Assembly (NCBI RefSeq): GCF_000716875.1
Contig: NZ_JNWQ01000084.1
Coordinates: forward strand, 1-30,094
Source of the DNA: Streptomyces novaecaesareae
GTDB taxonomy: Bacteria > Actinomycetota > Actinomycetes > Streptomycetales > Streptomycetaceae
Direction: 5' to 3'
Length of the DNA: 30,094 bases
Shown here: piece by piece, positions 1-6,459 of the stretch
How the letters are laid out: every line of letters begins with the position of its first letter
Position numbering within the stretch: the stretch's first letter is position 1
Notes under the pieces: model-generated
Databases searched by the model: none
Told to the model about the DNA's origin: nothing
What the model saw: only the letters and a program-made list of their open reading frames with translations
Position numbers and translations under genes: made by a program

Positions 1-414
1 AAACGCTCCCTCAAGTCCGAAAGATCATCGCGTCCAACGGCCACGGTCCTCGCAACTCCCATAGATCGCGGGTGTTGCGAGGACCGTTAGAACCCAAGGA
101 TCCACTCCGGGGCCTTCGACGTTCCCGCCGGCGGACGGTCCGCAGGGCCGGGCCCGGCCGGGGTTTCCGGGGCAGGTCGGGTGCGGGCGGACCACCCGGC
201 AGGAGGTGCGGCGTCAATCCTCGGACCGGACCGCCGGGTTGGCCGCACCGGTGGCTGGTCACGATTGGGATACCGGTGTGTATCATCGGCCGCAAGGGCG
301 GTCTGGCACCCGGCCGCCCGTTCGCGCTCGAAACACAACTGGACTCGTCGGCCCGGTCAGTCCGGCCGGATCCGGCTCTTGAGTCCACCAACGCAAGAAG
401 GACGAGGTCCCGCG
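1..414. other. 5' non-coding stretch before the first gene
   Basis: I see no credible gene here. The open frames that cross it are GC-rich shadows rich in Arg, Pro and Gly, with no recognisable domain. It holds one strong inverted repeat (43-87, listed separately) and a weak promoter-like patch around 256-286 with a TATCAT hexamer at 281-286 but no convincing -35. In streptomycetes a tRNA-Ile and the gyrA/DUF3566 genes normally lie further upstream. None of them is visible in these bases. Confidence 0.5.
43..87. terminator. Perfect 14-bp inverted repeat, terminator-like
   Basis: ACGGTCCTCGCAAC (43-56) pairs perfectly with GTTGCGAGGACCGT (74-87) across a 17-base loop. No T-run follows, which is usual for actinobacterial terminators. 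It probably ends a transcript entering from the left, such as an upstream tRNA or the gyrase operon, but the upstream gene is outside the window. A protein-binding operator is the alternative. Confidence 0.45.
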
Positions 415-543
415 GTGAAGAAGCTTCTCCTGGTCGCCCTGGTCGCCCTCGGCGGCTTCTTTGTCTACCGTCAGGTCCAGGCGGACCGCGCCGAGCAGGA
501 CCTGTGGACCGAGGCCACCGACCCGGTTCCGGCCGGTCGCTGA
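415..543 (+). CDS. DLW-39 family microprotein (42 aa)
   Basis: This is a 42-residue protein from a GTG start with purine-rich sequence (AAGGA 398-402, GAGG 404-407) just upstream. It begins MKKLLLVALVALGGFFVYRQ: two lysines, then about 17 hydrophobic residues, so it is a single-pass membrane anchor or an uncleaved signal. A short acidic tail follows and contains the D-L-W motif (residues 29-31) that gives the DLW-39 family its name. Family members are about 40 aa, are confined to actinobacteria, and recur near gyrA and tRNA-Ala. No function is known to me. Its length, start, hydrophobic core and position just before tRNA-Ala all fit. A hairpin at 602-635 separates it from the tRNA. Confidence 0.8.
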   Translation: MKKLLLVALVALGGFFVYRQVQADRAEQDLWTEATDPVPAGR

Positions 544-601
544 GCCCCCGGGCGATCTGACGATCGACGGTCTTCGGAGGCGCCGACCCGCGCCTCCAGG
601 G

Positions 602-635
602 CCGGCCGGCCCGGTCGACCGACCGGACCGGCCGG
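602..635 (+). terminator. GC-rich hairpin after the DLW-39 gene
   Basis: Bases 602-616 pair with 621-635 around a GACC loop, with 14 of 15 positions matched (mismatch 610/627). It lies 59 bases after the microprotein stop and before tRNA-Ala. A second, weaker stem (CCCCC..GGGA with TCCC GGGGG) follows at about 638-665. These are likely factor-dependent or GC-type terminators; there is no T-tract. Confidence 0.5.
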
Positions 636-694
636 TTCCCCCCAGGGAATGGCACTGTCCCGGGGGACGGCGCTGGGAAGGCGCCGGAACCCGG

Positions 695-700
695 TACGCT
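695..700 (+). promoter_or_regulatory. Candidate -10 element for tRNA-Ala
   Basis: TACGCT at 695-700 lies 31 bases before the mature tRNA 5' end and would place transcription start near 707. No good -35 hexamer is visible 16-19 bases upstream, so this is only a suggestion. Confidence 0.3.
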
Positions 701-730
701 AGTGCCCGTTGGCACGCGCAGTGCCGTCGA

Positions 731-803
731 GGGGCATTAGCTCAGTTGGTAGAGCGCTGCCTTTGCAAGGCAGATGTCAGGAGTTCGAGTCTCCTATGCT
801 CCA
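731..803 (+). tRNA. tRNA-Ala (anticodon TGC)
   Basis: This is a full cloverleaf. The acceptor stem is GGGGCAT (731-737) with ATGCTCC (796-802), containing one G-T pair. The D arm is GCTC/GAGC. The anticodon stem CTGCC/GGCAG encloses the loop TTTGCAA (762-768), giving anticodon TGC at 764-766, and the T arm AGGAG/CTCCT carries TTCGAGT. The discriminator base is A803. The 3' CCA is not encoded and must be added enzymatically. It reads GCA and, by wobble, other GCN codons. Confidence 0.97.
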
Positions 804-820
804 CAGTTCGCAGCAGTCGA

Positions 821-860
821 CGATCGGCCGCTGACCAGGGTTCTGGTCGGCGGCCGATCG
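821..860. terminator. 18-bp hairpin between tRNA-Ala and the DUF5324 gene
   Basis: Bases 821-838 pair with 843-860 around the loop GGTT. All 18 positions pair, one of them a T-G wobble at 832/849. It starts 17 bases after the tRNA 3' end and sits between convergent transcripts (tRNA-Ala plus, DUF5324 gene minus), so it can serve as a bidirectional terminator. Confidence 0.85.
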
Positions 861-893
861 GCGTTTCCGGACCGTTCCGGTGCTTTCGTACGG

Positions 894-1631
894 TCAGTCC
901 GTGGTGCGGCCCTCGTCGTCGCCGGGCTTGCCGGGCTCGGTGGCCGGGGGCTCGGCGGAGACGTCGTCGGGGCCGGAGCCGTTCACCGGGGCGGTGGCGG
1001 CGGTGGCGCCGGCCGGACGCGGCTCCTGTGCGGCCGGCGGTTCGACCAGCCATTCCGGGTTGCTGTGCCGGCGCCACCACTGCCAGGCCGCGATGCCGCC
1101 GCCGATGGCCAGCAGGCCGGCCACGGCGAGGCCGGCGGCCCAGCCGTTGCACCGCTCCTTCCGGGCGTTCCGGGCGGCGAGTTCGCTGATCTCGGCCGAA
1201 CTGACGTGGCCGTGCAGTGCGGTCAGCGCGGCGGCGCCCCGGGACTGGGCCTCCTGGGCGACCGGGGCGACGGCGGCGCGGGCGTCCCCGACGGCCTGGG
1301 CGACCTGGGCGACCCTGGGGCCGACCGTGGTGCGGGCCTGGTCGGCGGCCCGGCTCGCGGAGAGGCGGGCCGCCAGGGCGGCCTCCTGGGCCCGGTGCAG
1401 GGCCTTCAGGGTGCTCTGCTGGGCCTCGGGGGGCAGGCTGGCGAACGCCTGGCCGAACTGCGGGGCGAGGTGCCGCTCGTACTGGACGCGGAGGTTGTGG
1501 GCGGCCTGGGTGGCCTTCGGCCCGAGGGCGTCCATGGCGGGGCCGAGGCGCTGCAGGGCGCCGTCCGCCAAATGCGCGGCGGTGTCCCGGGTCCTGGTGG
1601 CCGTCTCACGGGCTGAGTCCGAAAAGCTCAC
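894..1631 (-). CDS. DUF5324-type membrane-anchored helical protein
   Basis: This is a 245-residue protein. The GTG start at 1631 was chosen because AGGAGGAGAG lies just upstream (about 1636-1646); the frame stays open to 1862 but the extension looks non-coding. It begins VSFSDSARETATRTRDTAAH. A long Ala/Gln/Arg-rich amphipathic helical region follows to about residue 165, resembling an apolipoprotein or coiled-coil protein. One transmembrane segment (WAAGLAVAGLLAIGGGIAAW) precedes an acidic Pro/Ala-rich tail. This matches the DUF5324 family found beside tRNA-Ala in streptomycetes. Function is unknown; a role at the inner membrane is inferred from topology only. Confidence 0.8.
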   Translation of the reverse strand: MSFSDSARETATRTRDTAAHLADGALQRLGPAMDALGPKATQAAHNLRVQYERHLAPQFGQAFASLPPEAQQSTLKALHRAQEAALAARLSASRAADQARTTVGPRVAQVAQAVGDARAAVAPVAQEAQSRGAAALTALHGHVSSAEISELAARNARKERCNGWAAGLAVAGLLAIGGGIAAWQWWRRHSNPEWLVEPPAAQEPRPAGATAATAPVNGSGPDDVSAEPPATEPGKPGDDEGRTTD

Positions 1632-1650
1632 GAGTCTCTCCTCCTGGGTG

Positions 1651-1700
1651 GCGTCCTTTATGCACATATCCACCTGAATGCTGATCATGCATGCTGATTT
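1651..1700. promoter_or_regulatory. AT-richer patch with ATGCTGAT direct repeats upstream of DUF5324 gene
   Basis: This stretch is markedly less GC-rich than its surroundings. It carries two copies of ATGCTGAT (1678-1685 and 1691-1698, 13-base period) mixed with palindromes (TGATCA, GCATGC). It lies 20-70 bases upstream of the DUF5324 start, in the space shared with the rhomboid gene. It is most likely the promoter/operator region of the minus-strand gene; I cannot assign a clean -35/-10 pair. Confidence 0.4.
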
Positions 1701-1867
1701 GTCCGGCGGCACGCTGGGGTGGGCCGTACGCGGGGTACTGCGGGAGCGGGCAGTGCGGGACGGGCGCTGCGCGCGGGGCGGGCCGGATCCGGCGGAGCGG
1801 GCCTCGGCGAGGGGGTTCGGCAGTAGGCTGGCGGTTTCGGAGGACGCGTACGGGAAGGACACCGCTG

Positions 1868-2761
1868 ATGCTCCCGGACGAGCCGAGGCCGTCGGCCGAT
1901 CGGTCCCCGGAGGCCGGGTTGCCCGGCTGCTACCGGCACCCGCAGACGTCCACCGGGATCTCCTGCACCCGGTGCGAGCGGCCGATCTGCCCGCAGTGCA
2001 TGGTGGCCGCCTCGGTGGGCTTCCAGTGCCCCGAGTGCGTCGGCAACGGCCACGCCGGGACGCGGCAGGCGACCACCCGGTTCGGCGGGGCTCCGGCCCT
2101 GGACGGCGGGCTGGTCACCAGGGCGCTGATCGGGGTCAACGTGGTGGTCTGGCTGCTGGCCGCCTACGTGCTCACGCCGCGGCTGGGCCAGACCTGGTCG
2201 CTGTTCAGCGCGGGGCGGGACATCCTCGGCGGTCCGGCGGGCATCGCGGACGGCCCGCACCAGTGGTACCGGCTGCTGACCGGCGCCTTCCTGCACCTGG
2301 AGTGGTGGCACATCGGGCTGAACATGCTGGTCCTCCTCCGGCTCGGACCGCCGCTGGAGGAGTCGCTCGGCCGGCTGCGCTTCCTGGCCCTCTACCTGGT
2401 GTCCGCCCTGGGCGGGAGCACCTTCGCCTTCCTGGTGGCCGGCGACTGGATGAACTCGGTGGGGGCCTCCGGGGCGATCTTCGGGCTGATCGGCGCCACG
2501 ATCGTGATGCAGCTGCGGAACAAGGGCCCGCTCGCCGTGGTGATGGCGTTCCTGGTCTTCAACCTGATCGTCACGTTCTCCCGCCCGGGCATCGACTGGC
2601 GGGCGCACCTCGGAGGCCTGGTGCTGGGCGCGCTGACCGCGGCCGGCCTGATGTACGCCCCGCGCGAGCGCCGCGGCCTGGTCCAGGCGCTGGCGGTGGC
2701 CGGGGCGGTGGCCGTGGAGGCGGCGATGCTGTTGATCGGGATGTCCCTCTACGGCGCGTGA
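1868..2761 (+). CDS. Rhomboid family intramembrane serine protease with zinc-binding N-terminus
   Basis: This is a 297-residue protein. The ATG at 1868 follows GGAAGGAC and gives the usual MLPDEP start. Residues 21-57 form a B-box-like zinc finger (C21, H24, C33, C36, C41, C44, C54, C57). About six transmembrane helices follow. The rhomboid hallmarks are all present: WWHIGLN (H148, N152), the catalytic serine in GASGAIFGL (S201), and the catalytic histidine in AHLGG (H247). The Ser-His dyad predicts an active protease that cleaves membrane proteins within the bilayer; substrates are unknown. From memory, S. coelicolor carries a peptidyl-prolyl isomerase gene between the DUF5324 and rhomboid genes. 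It is absent here. Confidence 0.93.
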   Translation: MLPDEPRPSADRSPEAGLPGCYRHPQTSTGISCTRCERPICPQCMVAASVGFQCPECVGNGHAGTRQATTRFGGAPALDGGLVTRALIGVNVVVWLLAAYVLTPRLGQTWSLFSAGRDILGGPAGIADGPHQWYRLLTGAFLHLEWWHIGLNMLVLLRLGPPLEESLGRLRFLALYLVSALGGSTFAFLVAGDWMNSVGASGAIFGLIGATIVMQLRNKGPLAVVMAFLVFNLIVTFSRPGIDWRAHLGGLVLGALTAAGLMYAPRERRGLVQALAVAGAVAVEAAMLLIGMSLYGA

Positions 2762-2784
2762 CGGGCGCGTGCTGCCTCGGGCGT

Positions 2785-2975
2785 TTGTCCACAGCGGGTG
2801 CGGGGTTGTGCACAGGCTGTGTGCCGCCACGGCTGTGGACTGTTGTTCTACGCGTGTCCTGCTGTGCGACTCTCCCCCAGCCGAGGAGTTGTGCACAGCT
2901 GTGGACGGTCTCCGCCGGGGAAGTTATCCACAGGCTGGGGAGACTTTTCCCCAGTGTGGATAACCATGTGGATAA
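2785..2975. promoter_or_regulatory. DnaA-box cluster between rhomboid gene and crgA
   Basis: Within 190 bases there are four exact boxes: TTGTCCACA (2785-2793, plus; the streptomycete consensus) and TTATCCACA three times (2924-2932 plus; 2955-2963 and 2967-2975 minus). There are also two TTGTGCACA boxes (2806-2814 and 2889-2897, plus). Two weaker sites ending GTCCACA lie on the minus strand (2834-2842, 2900-2908). The two rightmost boxes are 12 bases apart start to start, in tandem. The cluster fills the space between convergent genes, so it is not a promoter for either. S. coelicolor is known to have DnaA-box clusters outside oriC that bind DnaA and affect initiation frequency; one of these, called H69 as I recall, should lie near this locus. 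Confidence 0.88.
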
Positions 2976-3107
2976 GCATGACCGTCGGATGGTGGGATAA
3001 CCGACCGGATTCCCTTCCGCGTCCGGGCACGCCTGACCGCCGCCCCGGGACGAGCCATCCGAAGCGGCGGGAGTCGGCCCGGACCGGGCCTCAGGACGAG
3101 CGGGTCG

Positions 3108-3356
3108 TCACTTCCACTGGGTGGAGACGCCGAACCCCGCGGCGATGAAGCCGAAGCCCACCAGGATGTTCCAGTTCCGCCAGCTCTCGACCGGGTAGGT
3201 GCCGCTGGTCACGTAGTACGTGACGATCCACACCAGGCCGATCAGGAACAGTGCCAGCATCAGCGGCGCGACCCAGCCGCGGCCCGAGCTGATCTTCACC
3301 GTGGCCGTCGTCGGCGGGGTGTAGTCGGACTTCTTGCGGAGTCGAGACTTCGGCAC
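3108..3356 (-). CDS. crgA: Cell division protein CrgA
   Basis: This is an 82-residue protein, the usual CrgA length. The GTG start at 3356 has AGGAG six to seven bases upstream (3363-3372), and it begins [12 protein letters not shown], the typical basic N-terminus. Two transmembrane helices (about 28-49 and 62-80) are joined by the short extracytoplasmic loop [13 protein letters not shown]. CrgA is a small actinobacterial divisome protein that coordinates FtsZ-ring formation with septal wall synthesis, and in streptomycetes it influences sporulation septation. It is divergent from the DUF881 gene and convergent with the rhomboid gene, with the DnaA-box cluster beyond its 3' end. Confidence 0.96.
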   Translation of the reverse strand: MPKSRLRKKSDYTPPTTATVKISSGRGWVAPLMLALFLIGLVWIVTYYVTSGTYPVESWRNWNILVGFGFIAAGFGVSTQWK

Positions 3357-3451
3357 GAGGGGTTCTCCTGTCGATGCGCTGTGAGACCGCGCAGTGGTGC
3401 AGCGGGTGAAGTCGGCCGGCAGCTGCTGTGGAGAACGCCCTGGGGGACCGC

Positions 3452-3481
3452 TCCGCACACGCCACCGGCGTCCGTTAGCGT
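3452..3481 (+). promoter_or_regulatory. Candidate promoter for the DUF881-to-sortase gene run
   Basis: TAGCGT at 3476-3481 fits the actinobacterial -10 consensus and lies 36 bases before the GTG of the DUF881 gene. The -35 region (around 3452-3457, TCCGCA) is poor. No other good -10 is visible in the 160-base divergent space shared with crgA. Confidence 0.35.
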
Positions 3482-3516
3482 AGTGGCTCGGCGGGTCTTG
3501 AGGAGATAAGGGTACG

Positions 3517-4290
3517 GTGACTAATTTGTCGATTCCCCCTGAGCCCACCCGTACCCGCCCTTCCGGTACCCGAATTGTCGGACGTGTCCTGACCTGCGCC
3601 GTCTTCGCCCTGGCCGGTCTGCTCTTCTACATCAGCGCACAGACCGCCCGCGGCACCGACCTGCGGACCGACAACTCGCTGCTGAGCCTCGGCGACGTGA
3701 TCCGCCAGCGCAGCGCGCAGAACCAGCAGGCGCAGTCCCAGCTCGCCGACCTCCAGGCCCGCGCCCAGGACCTCACCGAGCAGCAGGGCAGCAACCCCGC
3801 CGACGCGGCGCGCCTGGACGGCCTGCGGCTCGGCGCGGCCCTGGAGCCGCTGCAGGGCGGCGGCCTGGCCGTCACCCTCAACGACGCCCCGCCGAACGCC
3901 ACCGCGCGCATCCCCGGCGTCCCCGAGCCCGGCGTCAACGACCTGGTCATCCACCAGCAGGACATCCAGGCCGTGGTCAACGCGCTGTGGCGGGGCGGCG
4001 CCGAGGGCGTGCAGGTGATGGACCAGCGGCTGATCTCCACCAGCGCCGTCCGCTGCGTCGGCAACACCCTGCTGCTCCAGGGCCGGGTCTACTCCCCGCC
4101 GTACGTGGTCAAGGCGGTCGGGAAGACCGAGGCGCTGCGCTCGGCCGTCGAGTCGGACCCGACGATCCGCAACTACCTGAAGTACGTCCAGGCGTACGGG
4201 CTGGGCTGGAAGGTCCAGGAGAGCGGGGACCTGACCCTGCCCGGGTACGAGGGCACCACCGAGCTGCGGTCGGCGGGCGGACAGCAGTAG
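3517..4290 (+). CDS. DUF881 family single-pass membrane protein
   Basis: This is a 257-residue protein. The GTG start has AGGAG at 3501-3505. A basic N-terminus is followed by one transmembrane helix (about residues 20-42). A coiled-coil rich in Gln and Ala (about 58-90) and an extracytoplasmic globular DUF881 domain follow, with typical elements such as [10 protein letters not shown] and a late [11 protein letters not shown]881 proteins occur beside crgA and division genes throughout actinobacteria, and the overall shape recalls small divisome scaffolds. Role in division or wall growth is inferred from context. It is the first gene of a plus-strand run through the sortases. Confidence 0.85.
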   Translation: MTNLSIPPEPTRTRPSGTRIVGRVLTCAVFALAGLLFYISAQTARGTDLRTDNSLLSLGDVIRQRSAQNQQAQSQLADLQARAQDLTEQQGSNPADAARLDGLRLGAALEPLQGGGLAVTLNDAPPNATARIPGVPEPGVNDLVIHQQDIQAVVNALWRGGAEGVQVMDQRLISTSAVRCVGNTLLLQGRVYSPPYVVKAVGKTEALRSAVESDPTIRNYLKYVQAYGLGWKVQESGDLTLPGYEGTTELRSAGGQQ

Positions 4291-4359
4291 CGGACCGGCC
4301 TCGCGCGCGTGGAAGGCGGGTCTACTCTTGACCCCAGTCCGCTACGTCGAGGGAGCACC

Positions 4360-4539
4360 ATGTACGGGTTCATCTGGCGTCACCTTCCCGGGAACATCCT
4401 GGTGAAGGCCGTCATCTCGGTGCTCCTCATCCTGGGGATCGTGTACCTGCTCTTCACCTACGTCTTCCCATGGGCGGAACCGCTGCTCCCCTTCGGTGAC
4501 GTCACAGTGGACGGCGGCGACGGCGCCGCGGCCGGCTGA
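4360..4539 (+). CDS. Small conserved membrane protein (59 aa)
   Basis: This is a 59-residue protein from ATG with GGGAG four bases upstream. It begins MYGFIWRHLPGN and carries one strongly hydrophobic helix (about 15-38) ending in a Phe/Trp/Pro-rich interface. A short acidic Gly/Ala-rich tail follows. A gene of this size and type sits between the DUF881 gene and pabA/trpG in streptomycetes and many other actinobacteria. No function is known to me; the steady position between division and amidotransferase genes suggests an envelope role. Confidence 0.8.
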   Translation: MYGFIWRHLPGNILVKAVISVLLILGIVYLLFTYVFPWAEPLLPFGDVTVDGGDGAAAG

Positions 4540-4595
4540 ACCGGCGGGCCCGGCACTTCCATCCAGCACCGCACCCCCACGGAGACCACGCGCGC

Positions 4596-5258
4596 ATGAC
4601 CACGCAGCCGACCCCGCCCCGCATCCTGGTGGTGGACAACTACGACAGCTTCGTCTTCAACCTGGTCCAGTACCTGTACCAGCTCGGTGCCACCTGCGAG
4701 GTGGTGCGCAACGACGAGGTGACCGTCGATCACGCCGTCCGCCGCAGCGGGGAGGAGGGCTTCGACGGAGTGCTGCTCTCCCCCGGGCCGGGATCGCCGG
4801 AGGAGGCCGGGGTCTGCATCGAGATGGTGCACCACTGCGCGCGGATCGGGCTGCCGGTGTTCGGCGTCTGCCTGGGCCTGCAGTCGATCGCGGCCGCGTA
4901 CGGCGCGGTGGTCGGCCGGGCGCCGGAGCTGCTGCACGGCAAGACCTCGCCGGTCGAGCACGAGGACGGTGGGGTGTTCGAGGGGCTGCCCTCGCCGCTG
5001 ACGGCGACCCGCTACCACTCGCTCGCGGTCGAACCGTCCACCGTGCCGGAGGAGTTGGTGGTCACCGCGCGCACCGAGAGCGGCGTGATCATGGGCCTGC
5101 GGCACCGTGAACTGCCGGTCGAGGGCGTGCAGTTCCACCCCGAGTCGGTGCTCACCGAGGGCGGGCACCGGATGCTCGCCAACTGGCTCGCGGAGTGCGG
5201 CTTCCCGCAGGCCGTGGACAGGTCGGCCGGGCTCGCCCCGGTGATCGGCCGAGGCTGA
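4596..5258 (+). CDS. pabA: Aminodeoxychorismate/anthranilate synthase component II (glutamine amidotransferase)
   Basis: This is a 220-residue class I glutamine amidotransferase covering the whole protein. It begins with the typical ILVVDNYDSFVFNLVQYL. The oxyanion-loop motif SPGPGSP is at about 62-68, the nucleophile C92 lies in GVCLGLQ, and H181 and E183 of the triad lie in FHPES. It releases ammonia from glutamine for a chorismate-using partner, giving 4-amino-4-deoxychorismate (folate) or anthranilate (tryptophan). The partner is not in the window, so TrpG and PabA cannot be told apart here. This locus is called trpG or pabA in related genomes. The stop lies five bases before the next start. 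Confidence 0.93.
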   Translation: MTTQPTPPRILVVDNYDSFVFNLVQYLYQLGATCEVVRNDEVTVDHAVRRSGEEGFDGVLLSPGPGSPEEAGVCIEMVHHCARIGLPVFGVCLGLQSIAAAYGAVVGRAPELLHGKTSPVEHEDGGVFEGLPSPLTATRYHSLAVEPSTVPEELVVTARTESGVIMGLRHRELPVEGVQFHPESVLTEGGHRMLANWLAECGFPQAVDRSAGLAPVIGRG

Positions 5259-5263
5259 GCGGC

Positions 5264-6421
5264 GTGACCACGCTGCGTCCGGAGAGGCGATACCAGCCGG
5301 AGGCGGCCCCGTACGGCGGCGCGCAGCAGTACCAGGGCGTCGAGCCTTACGAAGGCCTCCAGCACGGCGCCCCCCACCACGGGGAGCCGCAGTACGGCGA
5401 CGGGAGCCACGGCGGCCACGGCAGTGCGCCGTACCGGCCGGAACACCCGGGCCGGACCGCGCCCGAGGACGCCTGGGGCGTGTACGAGCCGGCCGAGCAG
5501 CCGCCCGCGGGCGGGCCCGAGTACCCCTGGCTGCCCGACCAGACCCTCCAGCTGCGACTGCCCGTCGGCGTCGGCGACGGCGCGCCGGCCGCCGAGCCGG
5601 CCCCGCCCACCGGTGGCCGGGCCGAGCGCCGCCGGGCCGCCCAGGGCCGGACCGCGATCCGCTCGGGCAACGGACGGCGCCGGGCGAGCGGCCAGGCCGC
5701 CGGGCGGGTGCGCCCCAAGGAGTCGGCGGCCGTGGTGGCCGCGCGGCTCGTCGGCGAGCTGTGCATCACGCTCGGCGCGGTGATGCTGCTCTTCGTCGCG
5801 TACCAGCTCTGGTGGACCAACGTGCAGGCCGACGCGGCCGCCGACGGCGCCCGCAACCGGCTGGAGCAGCAGTTCGACGCGCCCCCGCCGCCGCCCGGGC
5901 AGCCGGGGCAGCCGGCCCCGGACCCGAACAAGCCCGAGGTGTTCGAGCCCGGCAAGGGCTTCGCCATCGTCTACCTGCCCAAGTTGGGCCTGAAGTTCCC
6001 GATCGCCGAGGGCACCTCCAAGTCGGCGGTGCTCGACAAGGGCCTGGTCGGCCACTACACCGGCACCGCGATGCCGGGCGACCAGACGGGCAACTTCGCG
6101 CTGGCCGCCCACCGCAACACCCACGGCGAGCCGTTCCGGTACATCAACCAGCTCTCCAAGGGCGACAAGGTCGTGGTGGAGACCGCCGCCGGCTACTACA
6201 CCTACGAGATCACCGGGGGCATCCCGGAGACCTCGCCCAACAACGTGAGCGTGATCAAGCCGGTGCCGAACGGCTCCGGGTACGCCGGGCCGGGCCGCTA
6301 CATCACGCTGACCACCTGCACGCCGGAGTTCACCTCGAAGTTCCGACTCATCGTCTTTGGCAAGATGATCGAGGAACGGCCGCGCAGCCAAGGCAAACCG
6401 GCCGCGATCGCGGGCGGGTAG
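5264..6421 (+). CDS. srtE: Class E sortase (first of tandem pair)
   Basis: This is a 385-residue protein if started at the GTG five bases after the previous stop. An earlier in-frame ATG at 5195 would overlap pabA. Residues 1-155 are cytoplasmic and rich in Tyr, Pro and Gln. One transmembrane helix (about 160-184) leads to WWTNVQAD, and the sortase domain runs about 230-370. The triad is present: H283 in LAAHRNTHG, C352 in TLTTC, and R361. Class E sortases are transpeptidases that attach secreted proteins with LAxTG-type signals to the cell wall; in S. coelicolor they anchor long chaplins and are needed for normal aerial hyphae. The long Tyr/Gln N-terminal tail is unusual and probably low-complexity. 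Confidence 0.93.
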   Translation: MTTLRPERRYQPEAAPYGGAQQYQGVEPYEGLQHGAPHHGEPQYGDGSHGGHGSAPYRPEHPGRTAPEDAWGVYEPAEQPPAGGPEYPWLPDQTLQLRLPVGVGDGAPAAEPAPPTGGRAERRRAAQGRTAIRSGNGRRRASGQAAGRVRPKESAAVVAARLVGELCITLGAVMLLFVAYQLWWTNVQADAAADGARNRLEQQFDAPPPPPGQPGQPAPDPNKPEVFEPGKGFAIVYLPKLGLKFPIAEGTSKSAVLDKGLVGHYTGTAMPGDQTGNFALAAHRNTHGEPFRYINQLSKGDKVVVETAAGYYTYEITGGIPETSPNNVSVIKPVPNGSGYAGPGRYITLTTCTPEFTSKFRLIVFGKMIEERPRSQGKPAAIAGG

Positions 6422-6459
6422 CCGCCCGGAGGCCGGGCCCGGAGAGGGAGCAACCGCAG

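Noticed and set aside
461..1189. Plus-strand frame running through tRNA-Ala and the DUF5324 region
   Set aside because: It crosses a tRNA and strong hairpins, is Arg/Pro-rich, and has no ribosome site or domain.
2785..2975. DnaA-box cluster as the chromosomal origin itself
   Set aside because: There are too few boxes for a streptomycete oriC (normally more than fifteen), no flanking dnaA or dnaN, and no AT-rich unwinding region.
4596..5258. Part of a complete tryptophan or folate operon
   Set aside because: No chorismate-binding partner (TrpE or PabB) lies nearby; the gene stands alone, as it usually does at this locus.
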